Of a stretch of 64,000 nucleotides of DNA, positions 55,897 to 64,000 are shown piece by piece. The translations under genes were made by a program, and so were the position numbers. The stretch is from Bin87 sp963692995 (GTDB lineage: Bacteria; Chloroflexota; Dehalococcoidia; Lucifugimonadales; UBA3495). The DNA lies in NCBI GenBank assembly GCA_963692995.1, contig OY843611.1, positions 3,038,001-3,102,000 of the forward strand, given 5' to 3'. The stretch's first letter is position 1; each line of letters opens with the position of its first letter. The notes below the pieces were generated by a model, which worked only from the letters and a program-made list of their open reading frames with translations, did no database searches and was not told the DNA's origin.

Positions 55897-56901
55897 TCAT
55901 GGGATGAAGTGGTCCCAGCCGGCGCCGCCCCGGAGTCGGGGCGAACCGTCGGCGTCCCGCACGGCGACTGCGCCGGGTCGTCCGTCGGTTATTTCGCCGA
56001 TGATGGCCGCGCCCGGAGGCAGTTCGCCCATTGCCGCAGCCATTGTTGCGGGAGGCGCGGTGAACAGCAGAACGTAATCTTCGCCGCCATACAGCGCGAG
56101 GTCAAGCCAATCGGACGGAAAAGCCTCTTGCAGAGCCGGTTCAACCGGGATCCGCTCGGCCCACAAGGTAGCGCTCACCCCGCTGGCGGCGCACAGTTTG
56201 CCCAGGTCGTCGGCCAGGCCGTCGCTTACGTCCATAGCGGAGCCGATGCCGGCGGCGGTCAGTGCCATGCCCTGGGCGACGTGGGGATGGGGCCGTCGGT
56301 GCCGGTGGATCAGGGTATCCACCGCCTTGCTGCTTTGGGCCGGCGGTTCCAGCATGGCGCGCAAGCCGGCGGCGGAACCGCCCACCGGCCCGGTCAGGCC
56401 CACCTGGTGGCCCGGCTTTGCGGCGGCGCGCAACATCGGCTCTCCGGCGGCGATGCCGGTCAGGGCCACGGTGATGAAAGCTACTGGGGAGCGCACCAGG
56501 TCACCGCCGACGATGCGCGCCTCGAAATCCCGGCAAATTTCGGTCATGCCGGCGTACAGCTCTTCGATGGCCGAGACCGCCGTGTCGGGGGGCAGCCCCA
56601 GGGTAATCAGCGCAACGCCCGGCTGGCCGCCCATGGCCGCCACGTCGCTGATGTTGGAGGCGATGGCTTTCCAGCCCAAGTCCCGCCAGGGAGTGGTGGC
56701 GCCGGTGAAATGGATGCCGTCCACCATGGTGTCGGTGGTGTAGAGCTCGGTAACCGGGCTGCGCCGAAAAGTAACCGCCGCCGCATCGTCGCCGTTGTCC
56801 ACCGTCAGTTGAAATTGGGAGTTGGCCGGGGAAGCGCCGGCCTGCGTCCAACGCTGGAGCAGTGCGATAAGGCCGAATTCGCCCAGTTCGGAGATACGCA
56901 T
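55897..56901 (-). CDS. thiL: Thiamine-monophosphate kinase
   Basis: ThiL phosphorylates thiamine monophosphate to thiamine pyrophosphate, the cofactor form. The 334-residue protein starts MRISELGEFGLIALLQRW and has VDNGDDAAAV, TTDTMVDGIHFTGATTPWRDLGWKAIASNISDVAAMGGQP, IVGGDLVRSP, AMDVSDGLADDLGKL and YGGEDYVLLFTAP, covering the Mg and ATP sites of the family. ATG 56901 begins the conserved region; a longer frame reads into the preceding gene. It starts 13 bases after the lipoprotein gene. No other thiamine gene is nearby. Confidence 0.95.
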   Translation of the reverse strand: MRISELGEFGLIALLQRWTQAGASPANSQFQLTVDNGDDAAAVTFRRSPVTELYTTDTMVDGIHFTGATTPWRDLGWKAIASNISDVAAMGGQPGVALITLGLPPDTAVSAIEELYAGMTEICRDFEARIVGGDLVRSPVAFITVALTGIAAGEPMLRAAAKPGHQVGLTGPVGGSAAGLRAMLEPPAQSSKAVDTLIHRHRRPHPHVAQGMALTAAGIGSAMDVSDGLADDLGKLCAASGVSATLWAERIPVEPALQEAFPSDWLDLALYGGEDYVLLFTAPPATMAAAMGELPPGAAIIGEITDGRPGAVAVRDADGSPRLRGGAGWDHFIP

Positions 56902-56914
56902 GAGTACGCCTGGC

Positions 56915-57931
56915 CTATCTCTGCAACATGAAGGGTTCAATCCGGTCAGCAACAACTTCCGCCAGCTCCCGGGTTGACGCTGCATCGGTTTTCTTGAGCA
57001 CGCCGGCCACGATGACGCGCACTGCGGCGCGACCGCGGGTGAAGCGTATTTCCCGGCCATCGATGACGGCGCTGGAGCCGGAGAAGGTGTAGTCCTTGCC
57101 GACGGCATAATCACCCAGCGGGGGCGCGTCGGCGTCGGACACGGTGACGATGCTCACGCCGCGCACCGGCAGCTGCAACTCGGCTATCACGTCATCTATC
57201 TCGTCGTTCAGGGCCTTGCGGTCGTAGGATTTGAGCCGTTGAACGCTGGCTTTGGCCTGCTCCGGGGTATCGTACAGGCTAACCCAAGTGAGGGTAAAGT
57301 AGGCGCGGCTGCCGGCCACGCTGTACACGTTGAGCAGGCCGCCGCCCCAGGTAAAACGCTTGTAGCCGGCGACGAAGCCGTCGGGATCGTCAGTGAACTC
57401 AGCTTCGCCTTCGACGCCTTCATAAACGCAGTCGCCGTCGTCGCTATCGGCGCATACGCCGGCCAGTGCTACCGACTTGATGACCGGGCTGTCTGCGGCG
57501 GTTTCCGTAGCCAGGGCAGCAATATCGCTTACCGAAGGGAGCAATCCCGGCAAATCCGCTCCGTTCAGCGAGTCTATGGGAGCCGGCGTGGGGGTAGGGG
57601 CCGGCGTGGGGGTTGGAGTTCGGGTCGGCTCGCCCGGCGCCAGGGTGGGCAGCGGAGTAGGGGTTGGCGTGGCGGTCGGTGTTGGGGTAGGTGTCGCCGT
57701 TGGGAGCGGCGTTGCGGTTGGCGCAGGGGTTAGCGTCGGCGTCGGAACCGGAGTGTCGGTGGGTGGCGGCGTGTCAGTGGGGGCCGGGATCGAGGTGGCA
57801 GTAGGCGGGACTGTGCTGGCGGGGGTCGCCTGGATCGGAGCCGGGGCAGGTTCCGGGGAAGTGCAAGCCAGAGCAACGGCCATGCTGAGAAGCAGCAAAG
57901 CCGGCAGGAACATACGAGTTGGCACAGGCAT
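56915..57931 (-). CDS. Lipoprotein with Pro/Thr-rich stalk
   Basis: The 338-residue protein has a lipoprotein signal (FLPALLLLSMAVALAC) from ATG 57931, then an about 100-residue linker of PTPTPTAT-type repeats, and a globular C-terminal domain from about residue 125 (DLPGLLPSVSDIAALATE to the end). That domain has the strand-rich stretch FTWGGGLLNVYSVAGSRAYFTLTWVSLYDTPEQAKASVQRLKSYD, with no family I recognise. It would be anchored outside the membrane on a flexible stalk. It is 13 bases upstream of thiL, so it may share its transcript. The linker DNA is repetitive. Confidence 0.75.
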   Translation of the reverse strand: MPVPTRMFLPALLLLSMAVALACTSPEPAPAPIQATPASTVPPTATSIPAPTDTPPPTDTPVPTPTLTPAPTATPLPTATPTPTPTATPTPTPLPTLAPGEPTRTPTPTPAPTPTPAPIDSLNGADLPGLLPSVSDIAALATETAADSPVIKSVALAGVCADSDDGDCVYEGVEGEAEFTDDPDGFVAGYKRFTWGGGLLNVYSVAGSRAYFTLTWVSLYDTPEQAKASVQRLKSYDRKALNDEIDDVIAELQLPVRGVSIVTVSDADAPPLGDYAVGKDYTFSGSSAVIDGREIRFTRGRAAVRVIVAGVLKKTDAASTRELAEVVADRIEPFMLQR

Positions 57932-58014
57932 CAGGGCAACTCCGCCGGGCGGTATGATAATTCGGAGGGGTGGGCGCAGACCCATTTGCAGAAAACGCCA
58001 GTTAACGTACAAGT

Positions 58015-58045
58015 AAGCCGAGCCTCTGCTAAAAGGCTCGGCCTT
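58015..58045 (-). terminator. Terminator downstream of the 16S rRNA gene
   Basis: On the minus strand GCCGAGCCT, TTTAGCAG and AGGCTCGGC form a 9-bp perfect stem ending in TT. It lies about 240 bases beyond the mature 16S end and just past the processing stem, as expected if the transcript ends here and holds no 23S gene. Confidence 0.7.
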
Positions 58046-58276
58046 GGGTATCGTGGCGCCTTATCGGCTGAGTAGTGAAAGGAAGCAAGAAGTTTGCGAT
58101 TATTTTCCGGCGATTGTGCCGGAGTCAGCGGATTTTCTCAGGGAACCCGTTCTCCAAGTGAGGGAGCCGAAAGACTCAACCATCAAACCTGAAGAGCAGG
58201 AACGTCCACTGATTGACCTGGGAGTGGATCGGTTTTCGCGCTAGACGCGGCGTCCACCGACCAAAGGTCTCCCTAT
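58046..58276. other. 16S 3' trailer; no 23S, tRNA or 5S gene seen
   Basis: Between the mature 16S end and the terminator there is only the processing arm. A 66-codon plus-strand frame at 58044-58244 has no ribosome site or recognisable motif and lies antisense to the trailer. Confidence 0.7.
58059..58087 (-). other. 3' arm of the 16S rRNA processing stem
   Basis: In the minus-strand transcript this segment pairs with 59797-59825 over 21 bp (one mismatch, one G-U), then a 3x3 internal loop, then 5 bp more. Together they form a long helix closing the 16S loop, the usual RNase III target. Confidence 0.85.
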
Positions 58277-59789
<1,513 letters not shown>

Positions 59790-59796
59790 AGAACCT

Positions 59797-59825
59797 TACT
59801 TCCTTTCACTATTCAGCTGTTAAGG
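59797..59825 (-). other. 5' arm of the 16S rRNA processing stem
   Basis: This leader segment pairs with 58059-58087 as described there. The stretch GCACCTTAACA in the same leader resembles the boxA antitermination element (TGCTCTTTAACA), which is a tentative reading. Confidence 0.8.
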
Positions 59826-59874
59826 TGCTTTCCCGCCGGAAGCGAAACGCCTGCTACAGCGGTCAACTGTGACA

Positions 59875-59903
59875 ACTATAGCCCCTTTGCCGAGCCTTGT
59901 CAA
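59875..59903 (-). promoter_or_regulatory. 16S rRNA promoter
   Basis: A perfect TTGACA (minus strand, 59903-59898), a 17-base spacer and TATAGT (59880-59875) lie about 85 bases before the mature 16S 5' end. An A/T-rich UP-like stretch (TTTAAAAAAGG) is at about 59919-59932. Confidence 0.85.
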
Positions 59904-60062
59904 TACGCAAATCGGGCCTTTTTTAAAGTCGGTTTAAAGCCGGCCCACGCCCCGCTTCAAGATCAACCCCGGTTGCCCCTGCCGGCCGCCCGTGCTAACC
60001 TGCCCGACGTTATACCCAAGGCCCTGCGTTATACCCAAGATACCCAAGCCGGAGCGCATCTC

Positions 60063-61148
60063 ATGCAAATTACCACCGCCACCACCCGCGTCCTGCAAAC
60101 CCCGGCCGACAATCCGCTGGTGGTCGGTATTGACCAGCCGGGCACCCGCGAGTTCGTCACCCTGGAGCTGAACACTGATGAAGGCATCACCGGGGTGGGC
60201 CTGACCTTCTTCGGCGGGCCGCTGGTTCACGCGCTGCGGCGGGCGGTGGACGACCTGGCCGCCCTGGCTTCCGGCGCGGACCCGATGCGCCCGGAGGCCC
60301 TTTGGGGCAAGCTGATGGACGCCGGCGCCTCCGCCGGGCCGGAGGGCGTGCTATCGCTGGCGCTGGCCGCCGTGGACCTGGCGGTGTGGGACATCAAGGG
60401 CAAGGCCCTGGACCAGACGGTTTGCTCCCTGATGGGCGGCTACCGGGACCGGGCGCCCACCTACGCCAGCGGCGCCCTAATGCGGCCCATGGGCCTGGAG
60501 TACCTCTCCGAGGCCGGCCCGCGCCTGGTGGAGCAAGGCTTCCGGCAGATGAAGACCCAGATGGGCGCGGAACCCACCGCCGCCCGGGAGGTCGCCCGCA
60601 TCCGCACGCTGCGGGACGCCATCGGCCCGGACATTGACCTGATGTGCGACATCAACCAATTATGGAACGTCAACCAGGCCATCCAGATCGGGAGCATGGT
60701 GGAGGAGTATCACCTGTTCTGGCTGGAGGATGTGGTGGCGCGGGACGACTACCAGGGATTGGCCCGGGTCGCCGACGCGCTGGTGACGCCCATTGCCGCC
60801 GGAGAGTACGTCTATGGCATCCGGCCCTTCCGACACCTGGTGGAACAGCGCAGCATCGACATCGTGATGGTTGACCTGCTGCGGGCCGGCGGGATCACGC
60901 CCTTCCGCAAGATTGCCGGCATGGCCGAGGCTTTCAACCTGCCCGTGGTGTCCCACCTCATCCCGGAGGTGCAGGTGCATACGATTTCGGCCATCCCCAA
61001 CGGGCTGACCGTTGAATATATGCCCTGGTCGCTGCGGCTGTTCGATGAGACGCCGGACATCGTGGACGGGAATATCGTGGTGCCCGACCGACCCGGGCTG
61101 GGCCTGTCCTTCAGCCCGGATGCCATCGCACAGTACGCGGTGGCGTAG
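60063..61148 (+). CDS. Enolase superfamily enzyme, mandelate racemase/dehydratase type
   Basis: The 361-residue protein has the full enolase-superfamily metal triad: Asp196 in LMCDINQLW, Glu222 in FWLEDVV and Glu248 in AAGEYVYG. His298 (VVSHLIPE) and Asp271 form the His-Asp dyad of the mandelate racemase subgroup. The second-strand motif, normally K-x-K, is Lys164-Thr-Gln166, so the second lysine is lost. This would favour a one-base reaction such as acid-sugar dehydration over racemisation. These enzymes are expanded in SAR202 genomes. ATG 60063 has GGAG upstream. The gene is divergent from the 16S gene. Confidence 0.9.
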   Translation: MQITTATTRVLQTPADNPLVVGIDQPGTREFVTLELNTDEGITGVGLTFFGGPLVHALRRAVDDLAALASGADPMRPEALWGKLMDAGASAGPEGVLSLALAAVDLAVWDIKGKALDQTVCSLMGGYRDRAPTYASGALMRPMGLEYLSEAGPRLVEQGFRQMKTQMGAEPTAAREVARIRTLRDAIGPDIDLMCDINQLWNVNQAIQIGSMVEEYHLFWLEDVVARDDYQGLARVADALVTPIAAGEYVYGIRPFRHLVEQRSIDIVMVDLLRAGGITPFRKIAGMAEAFNLPVVSHLIPEVQVHTISAIPNGLTVEYMPWSLRLFDETPDIVDGNIVVPDRPGLGLSFSPDAIAQYAVA

Positions 61149-61196
61149 TTCGCCGCCCGTGATCCCGGCGACGGTCGAAGCCCGGAAAACGCTACT

Positions 61197-61266
61197 GGAT
61201 TCCCGCTTTCGCGGGAATGACGGTCGGACCCGCGGGAATGACGGTCTGGCCCGTGGGAATGACGAT
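61197..61266. repeat. REP palindrome with degenerate half copies
   Basis: GGATTCCCGC TTTC GCGGGAATGACGG is a full hairpin, followed by CCCGCGGGAATGACGG and CCCGTGGGAATGACG. It lies between the enolase-family and NIPSNAP genes. Confidence 0.85.
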
Positions 61267-61308
61267 TTGACGCGAACCGACTTTCATACCATATCAGGAG
61301 GAATCGTT

Positions 61309-61623
61309 ATGGCTACCTACCAACTACGCATTTACACAATCAACCGGGGCATGATGGACTCGTGGCTCGGCCTGTTCAACGAGCATATCCGGCCTTTGCA
61401 TGACCGGCTGGGGATTCCGGTGGTGTCCAGCTACGTGAACGCGGACCGGACGGAGTTCATCTGGGTGCGGCGGTTTGACAGCGCGGAGGCGATTGCCGAG
61501 AAGGAGGCCGCCTACTTCGCGTCTCCGGAGCGGACGGCGCTGGGCGACCGGCCCACCAGCCACATCGCCAAGATGGAAGTGCGGGTGATGGACGGGGTGG
61601 AGGCGGCGGCGGGGGTGGCGTGA
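61309..61623 (+). CDS. NIPSNAP family protein
   Basis: The 104-residue protein is a dimeric alpha-beta-barrel of the NIPSNAP family. It has YQLRIYTINRGMMDSWLGLFNEHIRPLHDRLGI, FIWVRRFDSAEA and KEAAYFASPER, the usual landmarks. The family's role in bacteria is unclear. It is found next to catabolic genes in many Chloroflexota, and here follows an enolase-family enzyme on the same strand. ATG 61309 has a strong AGGAGGAA site. The DNA near the 3' end is very G-rich. Confidence 0.9.
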   Translation: MATYQLRIYTINRGMMDSWLGLFNEHIRPLHDRLGIPVVSSYVNADRTEFIWVRRFDSAEAIAEKEAAYFASPERTALGDRPTSHIAKMEVRVMDGVEAAAGVA

Positions 61624-61672
61624 CCCGCGGCCTCCGCTTTTGCGTCAACCGTCCGGCGCCGCTGCTACTCCG

Positions 61673-62164
61673 CTACCCGCCGTTGCGCTGGCGCCAGTCG
61701 GCATTGACGTTGCGCCAGTAGCCTTCCCAGTTTTCGCGCATTTCGGCCTCGGTCGCGCCGCCCCAGTAGCCGGGGGAGAGCAGCGGCTGGGCCTGCTCGA
61801 TGCGGATGAGAACGACGGCGCGCACGGAGTCGGCCAGGCCCGTTACGTTGGACGGGCCGCCGCGCATACGCTCCCGGACGGCGGCCATGAGGTCGTCATC
61901 TTGGTGGACGACCACGGATCCCTTGAAGCGGTAGCCCTTGCGGGCGAAGATGTCGAGGGTGTTGATCTCGATGGACGGGTTGTGCGCCAGATTGCGCATG
62001 GTGCCCGGCGAGGCCAGGTCGGTGAAGATGATGTGGTCGTCGTCCCAGACCATGACGGTGCCCTTGGGCGAGAGGTTGGGAGTGCCGTCGGGACAGACGG
62101 TAGCGGCGAAGATTAGCCGCTGTTCGGAGAGGGCGCGTTTCATGTCGTCGGTGAGGATGCCCAT
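61673..62164 (-). CDS. Pyridoxamine 5'-phosphate oxidase-like flavoprotein
   Basis: The 163-residue protein has the split-barrel PNPOx fold: MKRALSEQRLIFAATVCPDGTPNLSPKGTVMVWDDDHIIFTDLASPGTMRNL and SIEINTLDIFARKGYRFKGSVVV. Such proteins bind FMN or F420 and act as oxidoreductases of many kinds; true vitamin B6 activity is not implied. The C-terminal YWGGATEAEMRENW segment is like that of stress-related members. It starts 2 bases after the GNAT gene stop, so both are in one unit. Confidence 0.88.
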   Translation of the reverse strand: MGILTDDMKRALSEQRLIFAATVCPDGTPNLSPKGTVMVWDDDHIIFTDLASPGTMRNLAHNPSIEINTLDIFARKGYRFKGSVVVHQDDDLMAAVRERMRGGPSNVTGLADSVRAVVLIRIEQAQPLLSPGYWGGATEAEMRENWEGYWRNVNADWRQRNGG

Positions 62165-62166
62165 TT

Positions 62167-62619
62167 CTACAGCTCCTTGACCATTTCCCGGTGGGGTATG
62201 CCTTCTTCCAGGAACGGCTCGCCCACTTCCCGGTAGCCGTGGCGGGCGTAGAAGGGCTTCACGTATTCCTGGGCGTGCAGAGTAATCTGGCGAAAACCCA
62301 GCGCGCGTCCCTGCTCTTCCAGGAACTCCAGCACTCGTCCGCCGATGCCGTCGCGCCGGCGCTGCCGCTCCACGGCCATGCGGCCAATATGCGGGCCCTT
62401 GCGATCAACGTCGGGCAGCAGGCGGCCGGTAGCGATGACGCTGCCGTTCTGCACTGCCACGGCGTGAACGGTGTCGGCGGCGGTGTCGGCCTCGTCCAGC
62501 TCGCGCGCGGCGGCGATGCCCTGCTCGCCCACGAAGACGCGCATCCGCACGGCGAAGGCGCCCGCCAGCTCGGCCGGCGTTTGCACCAGCTTGACGATGA
62601 TTTCCTGCTCCGATGCCAT
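62167..62619 (-). CDS. GNAT acetyltransferase (ElaA/AtsE-like)
   Basis: The 150-residue protein has FAVRMRVFVGEQGIAAARELDEAD, a motif of ElaA-like and related GNATs, the acetyl-CoA-binding HIGRMAVERQRRRDGIGGRVL and LHAQEYVKPFYARHGY. It probably acetylates a small molecule. It lies 13 bases after the Uma2 gene and 2 bases before the PNPOx-like gene on the same strand, so the three are co-transcribed. The acceptor is unknown. Confidence 0.88.
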   Translation of the reverse strand: MASEQEIIVKLVQTPAELAGAFAVRMRVFVGEQGIAAARELDEADTAADTVHAVAVQNGSVIATGRLLPDVDRKGPHIGRMAVERQRRRDGIGGRVLEFLEEQGRALGFRQITLHAQEYVKPFYARHGYREVGEPFLEEGIPHREMVKEL

Positions 62620-62632
62620 CGCCGCCGCGCGC

Positions 62633-63190
62633 TTACGTATCGAAAATATCCCGCACGGCGCAGGAGAAGCCGGGCAGCACGTCGCCGCAGTCCAGCGTAT
62701 CGTCCTCGGTGAACGTCCGGGACGGCCCGGCTGAGGGCAAGGTCATGATCCGGCGCGCCTCCGGGTCAACGATTAGAACCAGCCGCACGCCAAAGCGCAG
62801 CCACATCTGGGCCTTGTCGTACACCGGCGCCGGGCGGTCGTTGGGCGACACCACTTCGGCCACCAGGTCCGGCGCCACTTGCGAGTAGCCCGGCACCCGC
62901 ACATCCAGGGGCAGCCGCTCGGCGGATATGAAGGCGATGTCCGGCTCTCGCACCGTATCCGGGTTGCGTTCCAGCTGGATGCCGGAGTCAGAGCCAAACA
63001 CGCGCCCCAAGCGGCGCGGGCGCACAAAGCTGCGGAACTCCGCCCCCAGGTTCATCACCACTTCGCCATGTTCCAGTCCGCTTGACACGGTTTCGTGCAG
63101 TACCCCCATGATCAGCTCGCCCCGCACGCCCTCGCTGCGCCGGCGCAGCAGGTCGTCGGCGGTGAGCAGTTTTTCTCTAATGCCTATCAT
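62633..63190 (-). CDS. Uma2 family (DUF820) putative endonuclease
   Basis: The 185-residue protein shows KLLTADDLLRR, GELIMGVLHETVSSGLEHG, VREPDIAFISAERLP, APDLVAEVVSPNDRPAPVYDKAQMWLRFGVRLVLIVDPEARRI. The restriction-like active site is formed by Asp in PDLVAEVVSP, Glu and Lys in YDKAQMW. The role of the family is unknown, though it may be tied to mobile elements. It is divergent from a REP cluster upstream and begins a three-gene unit. Confidence 0.9.
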   Translation of the reverse strand: MIGIREKLLTADDLLRRRSEGVRGELIMGVLHETVSSGLEHGEVVMNLGAEFRSFVRPRRLGRVFGSDSGIQLERNPDTVREPDIAFISAERLPLDVRVPGYSQVAPDLVAEVVSPNDRPAPVYDKAQMWLRFGVRLVLIVDPEARRIMTLPSAGPSRTFTEDDTLDCGDVLPGFSCAVRDIFDT

Positions 63191-63236
63191 AACGGATACC
63201 CCCCATGCCCCATGGCCAGGGATTTGTCTGTGCTGT

Positions 63237-63360
63237 ACGCGCTGGATTCCCGCTTTCGCGGGAATGACGGGGTTGTGCGGGAATTGCGGGGTTGGCGGGA
63301 ATGACGAAGTTCACGGGAATTGCGGGGTTTGCAAATTGGAATGACGGGGTTGGCAAGCGC
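63237..63360. repeat. REP palindrome and degenerating half copies
   Basis: GGATTCCCGC TTTC GCGGGAATGACGG (63242-63268) is followed by five decaying copies of GCGGGAATGACGGGGTT, to about 63355. The array has an irregular period of about 17-19 bases and resembles an early, uneven form of the minisatellite at 20641-20960. Confidence 0.8.
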
Positions 63361-63432
63361 ATCGTCGCTGGCTTTAGTCTTCCAGAGGGCGGCTGGGCGC
63401 GTCAAGTCTATCACGCGCCTAACCGAAATTAT

Positions 63433-63693
63433 CTATCGGTACGCTTCGCTACGATGCTGCACCCGGTGTACCGCAATTCTGCGTTCCGAACGGCTGAGGA
63501 CATACAGTACACGGTAATCTCCCACACGCAACCGGAAATACCCTCGCAAAGGCCCGGTCAAGCCCCGGTGCCGCCAAACTGCTGCTGATATTGCCATCTC
63601 GGCAATTCTCTGCCTCACCAGTTCCTCTACTTTGTTGTCCAGGCCAGCTAAATCGTCATTGGCCACCTCCGTGAACTCAACCTCATATCTCAC
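63433..63693 (-). CDS. RelE/ParE-type toxin
   Basis: The 86-residue protein matches the RelE superfamily: YEVEFTEVANDDLAGLDNKVEELVRQRI, LTGPLRGYFRLRVGDYRVLYVLSRSERRIAVHRVQHRSEAY, with the Arg and His residues used by mRNA-cutting members in the usual places (R-x-G-D-Y-R-V-x-Y). RelE toxins cut mRNA on the ribosome; ParE relatives hit gyrase. The start overlaps the stop of the upstream gene by 4 bases (ATGA), the standard antitoxin-toxin order. Confidence 0.88.
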   Translation of the reverse strand: MRYEVEFTEVANDDLAGLDNKVEELVRQRIAEMAISAAVWRHRGLTGPLRGYFRLRVGDYRVLYVLSRSERRIAVHRVQHRSEAYR

Positions 63694-64000
63694 GGGTCAA
63701 GGTCATACCCTTTGACGATTTCTTCCAGTTCGGCGATTTGCTCATCCGGAATCGTCAGTTGACCGGCCGCCTTGGCCTCTTTAGCGGACTGTAGCAACCC
63801 GGCTACGAACTCCGGTCGCAGCTCCCGCCCCTCGTCCGGGTCAACTTCCGTCCACAGATCCAACTCGCCCACGATGCGCACCGTGGCGACGCTCACCGCG
63901 CAGACGCGGCGCAGCAGGTCGATCACCCGCTCCTTGTGGTCAGCGAAGCGGTAGGTATTGAACCGCTCGCGGATGGTCGGATCCCGGGGCTTGCGTTCCT
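63690..64000 (-). CDS. Possible antitoxin-containing partner of the RelE-type toxin (partial)
   Basis: The frame is open to the end of the window, so the N terminus is missing. The last part, AKAAGQLTIPDEQIAELEEIVKGYDLDP, is acidic and resembles the toxin-wrapping end of antitoxins. The earlier part, RERFNTYRFADHKERVIDLLRRVCAVSVATVRIVGELDLW, is not a usual AbrB, PHD or RHH antitoxin, so this could be a fusion or a different kind of gene. A GTG at 63926 would give a 78-residue protein of normal antitoxin size. It overlaps the toxin start by 4 bases. Confidence 0.55.
   Translation of the reverse strand, partial: ERKPRDPTIRERFNTYRFADHKERVIDLLRRVCAVSVATVRIVGELDLWTEVDPDEGRELRPEFVAGLLQSAKEAKAAGQLTIPDEQIAELEEIVKGYDLDP

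Noticed and set aside
58044..58244. 66-codon plus-strand frame in the 16S trailer
   Set aside because: No ribosome site, no motif, and it covers the 16S processing arm.

Overview
The window is a high-GC bacterial chromosome segment. Its gene content fits a Chloroflexota lineage of the Dehalococcoidia/SAR202 type. It has two CaiB-type CoA-transferases, two luciferase-like flavin oxidoreductases, a split molybdenum hydroxylase, an enolase-superfamily enzyme next to the rRNA gene, an SBP56 methanethiol oxidase, DUF1501, ThuA, NIPSNAP and Uma2 proteins, and a 16S rRNA gene with no 23S or 5S gene beside it. The lineage is an inference from content; it was not placed on a tree.

Layout. 1-12.4 kb: end of a phenylacetate-CoA ligase-like gene, an MBL hydrolase, a CoA-transferase, then a three-subunit Mo hydroxylase whose FAD and FeS genes (2653-4010) are separated from the large subunit (7324-9597) by a 3.2-kb accessory insert (DUF262/DUF1524 protein, HEPN-like pair); then acetyltransferases, a cytochrome c lipoprotein, a ubiquitin-like sulfur carrier and a Nudix-GNAT pair. 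12.4-17.9 kb: pduO-hisH-hisA operon, an M24 protein, a sugar epimerase and trxB. 18-22.6 kb: a subtilase gene broken by one amber codon, a 16-unit 20-bp minisatellite directly upstream of it, a truncated second copy of its 5' end, and a membrane protein. 22.7-29.1 kb: SBP56, a CoA-transferase, five overlapping PaREP1/HEPN-like genes (the last with an amber codon), and a flavin oxidoreductase.

29.1-37.2 kb is an accessory region rich in nucleic-acid enzymes and rearrangement scars: a frameshifted NYN nuclease, an inverted-repeat element, a mosaic of gene fragments, a coiled-coil protein with 42-bp internal repeats, a radical SAM DNA-repair-type protein, an NYN protein with a duplicated C-terminal module, two retropepsin-like proteases made by a tandem duplication whose scar is still readable, DUF1501 and Uma2. 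37.4-53 kb: pth, a metalloprotease lipoprotein, an orphan primase-type zinc finger, ThuA, NudC, a flavin oxidoreductase, pyk, two more PaREP1-like genes, and gltBD. 53-64 kb: rsfS, the set lipoprotein-thiL-tsaE-tsaB-ndk, the 16S gene with its own promoter, processing stem and terminator, an enolase-superfamily enzyme, NIPSNAP, a PNPOx-like protein, GNAT, Uma2 and a RelE-type toxin with a partner gene that runs off the window.

Three families of short palindromes sit between genes: CGTCATTCCCGC-type REPs, GGGGCGGGTT palindromes, and a CCGGCG-armed hairpin. Several lie at the edges of duplications or broken genes, so the window looks like one where small repeats and tandem duplication remodel accessory genes while housekeeping operons stay intact. 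No tRNA, CRISPR array, transposase or integrase was found.
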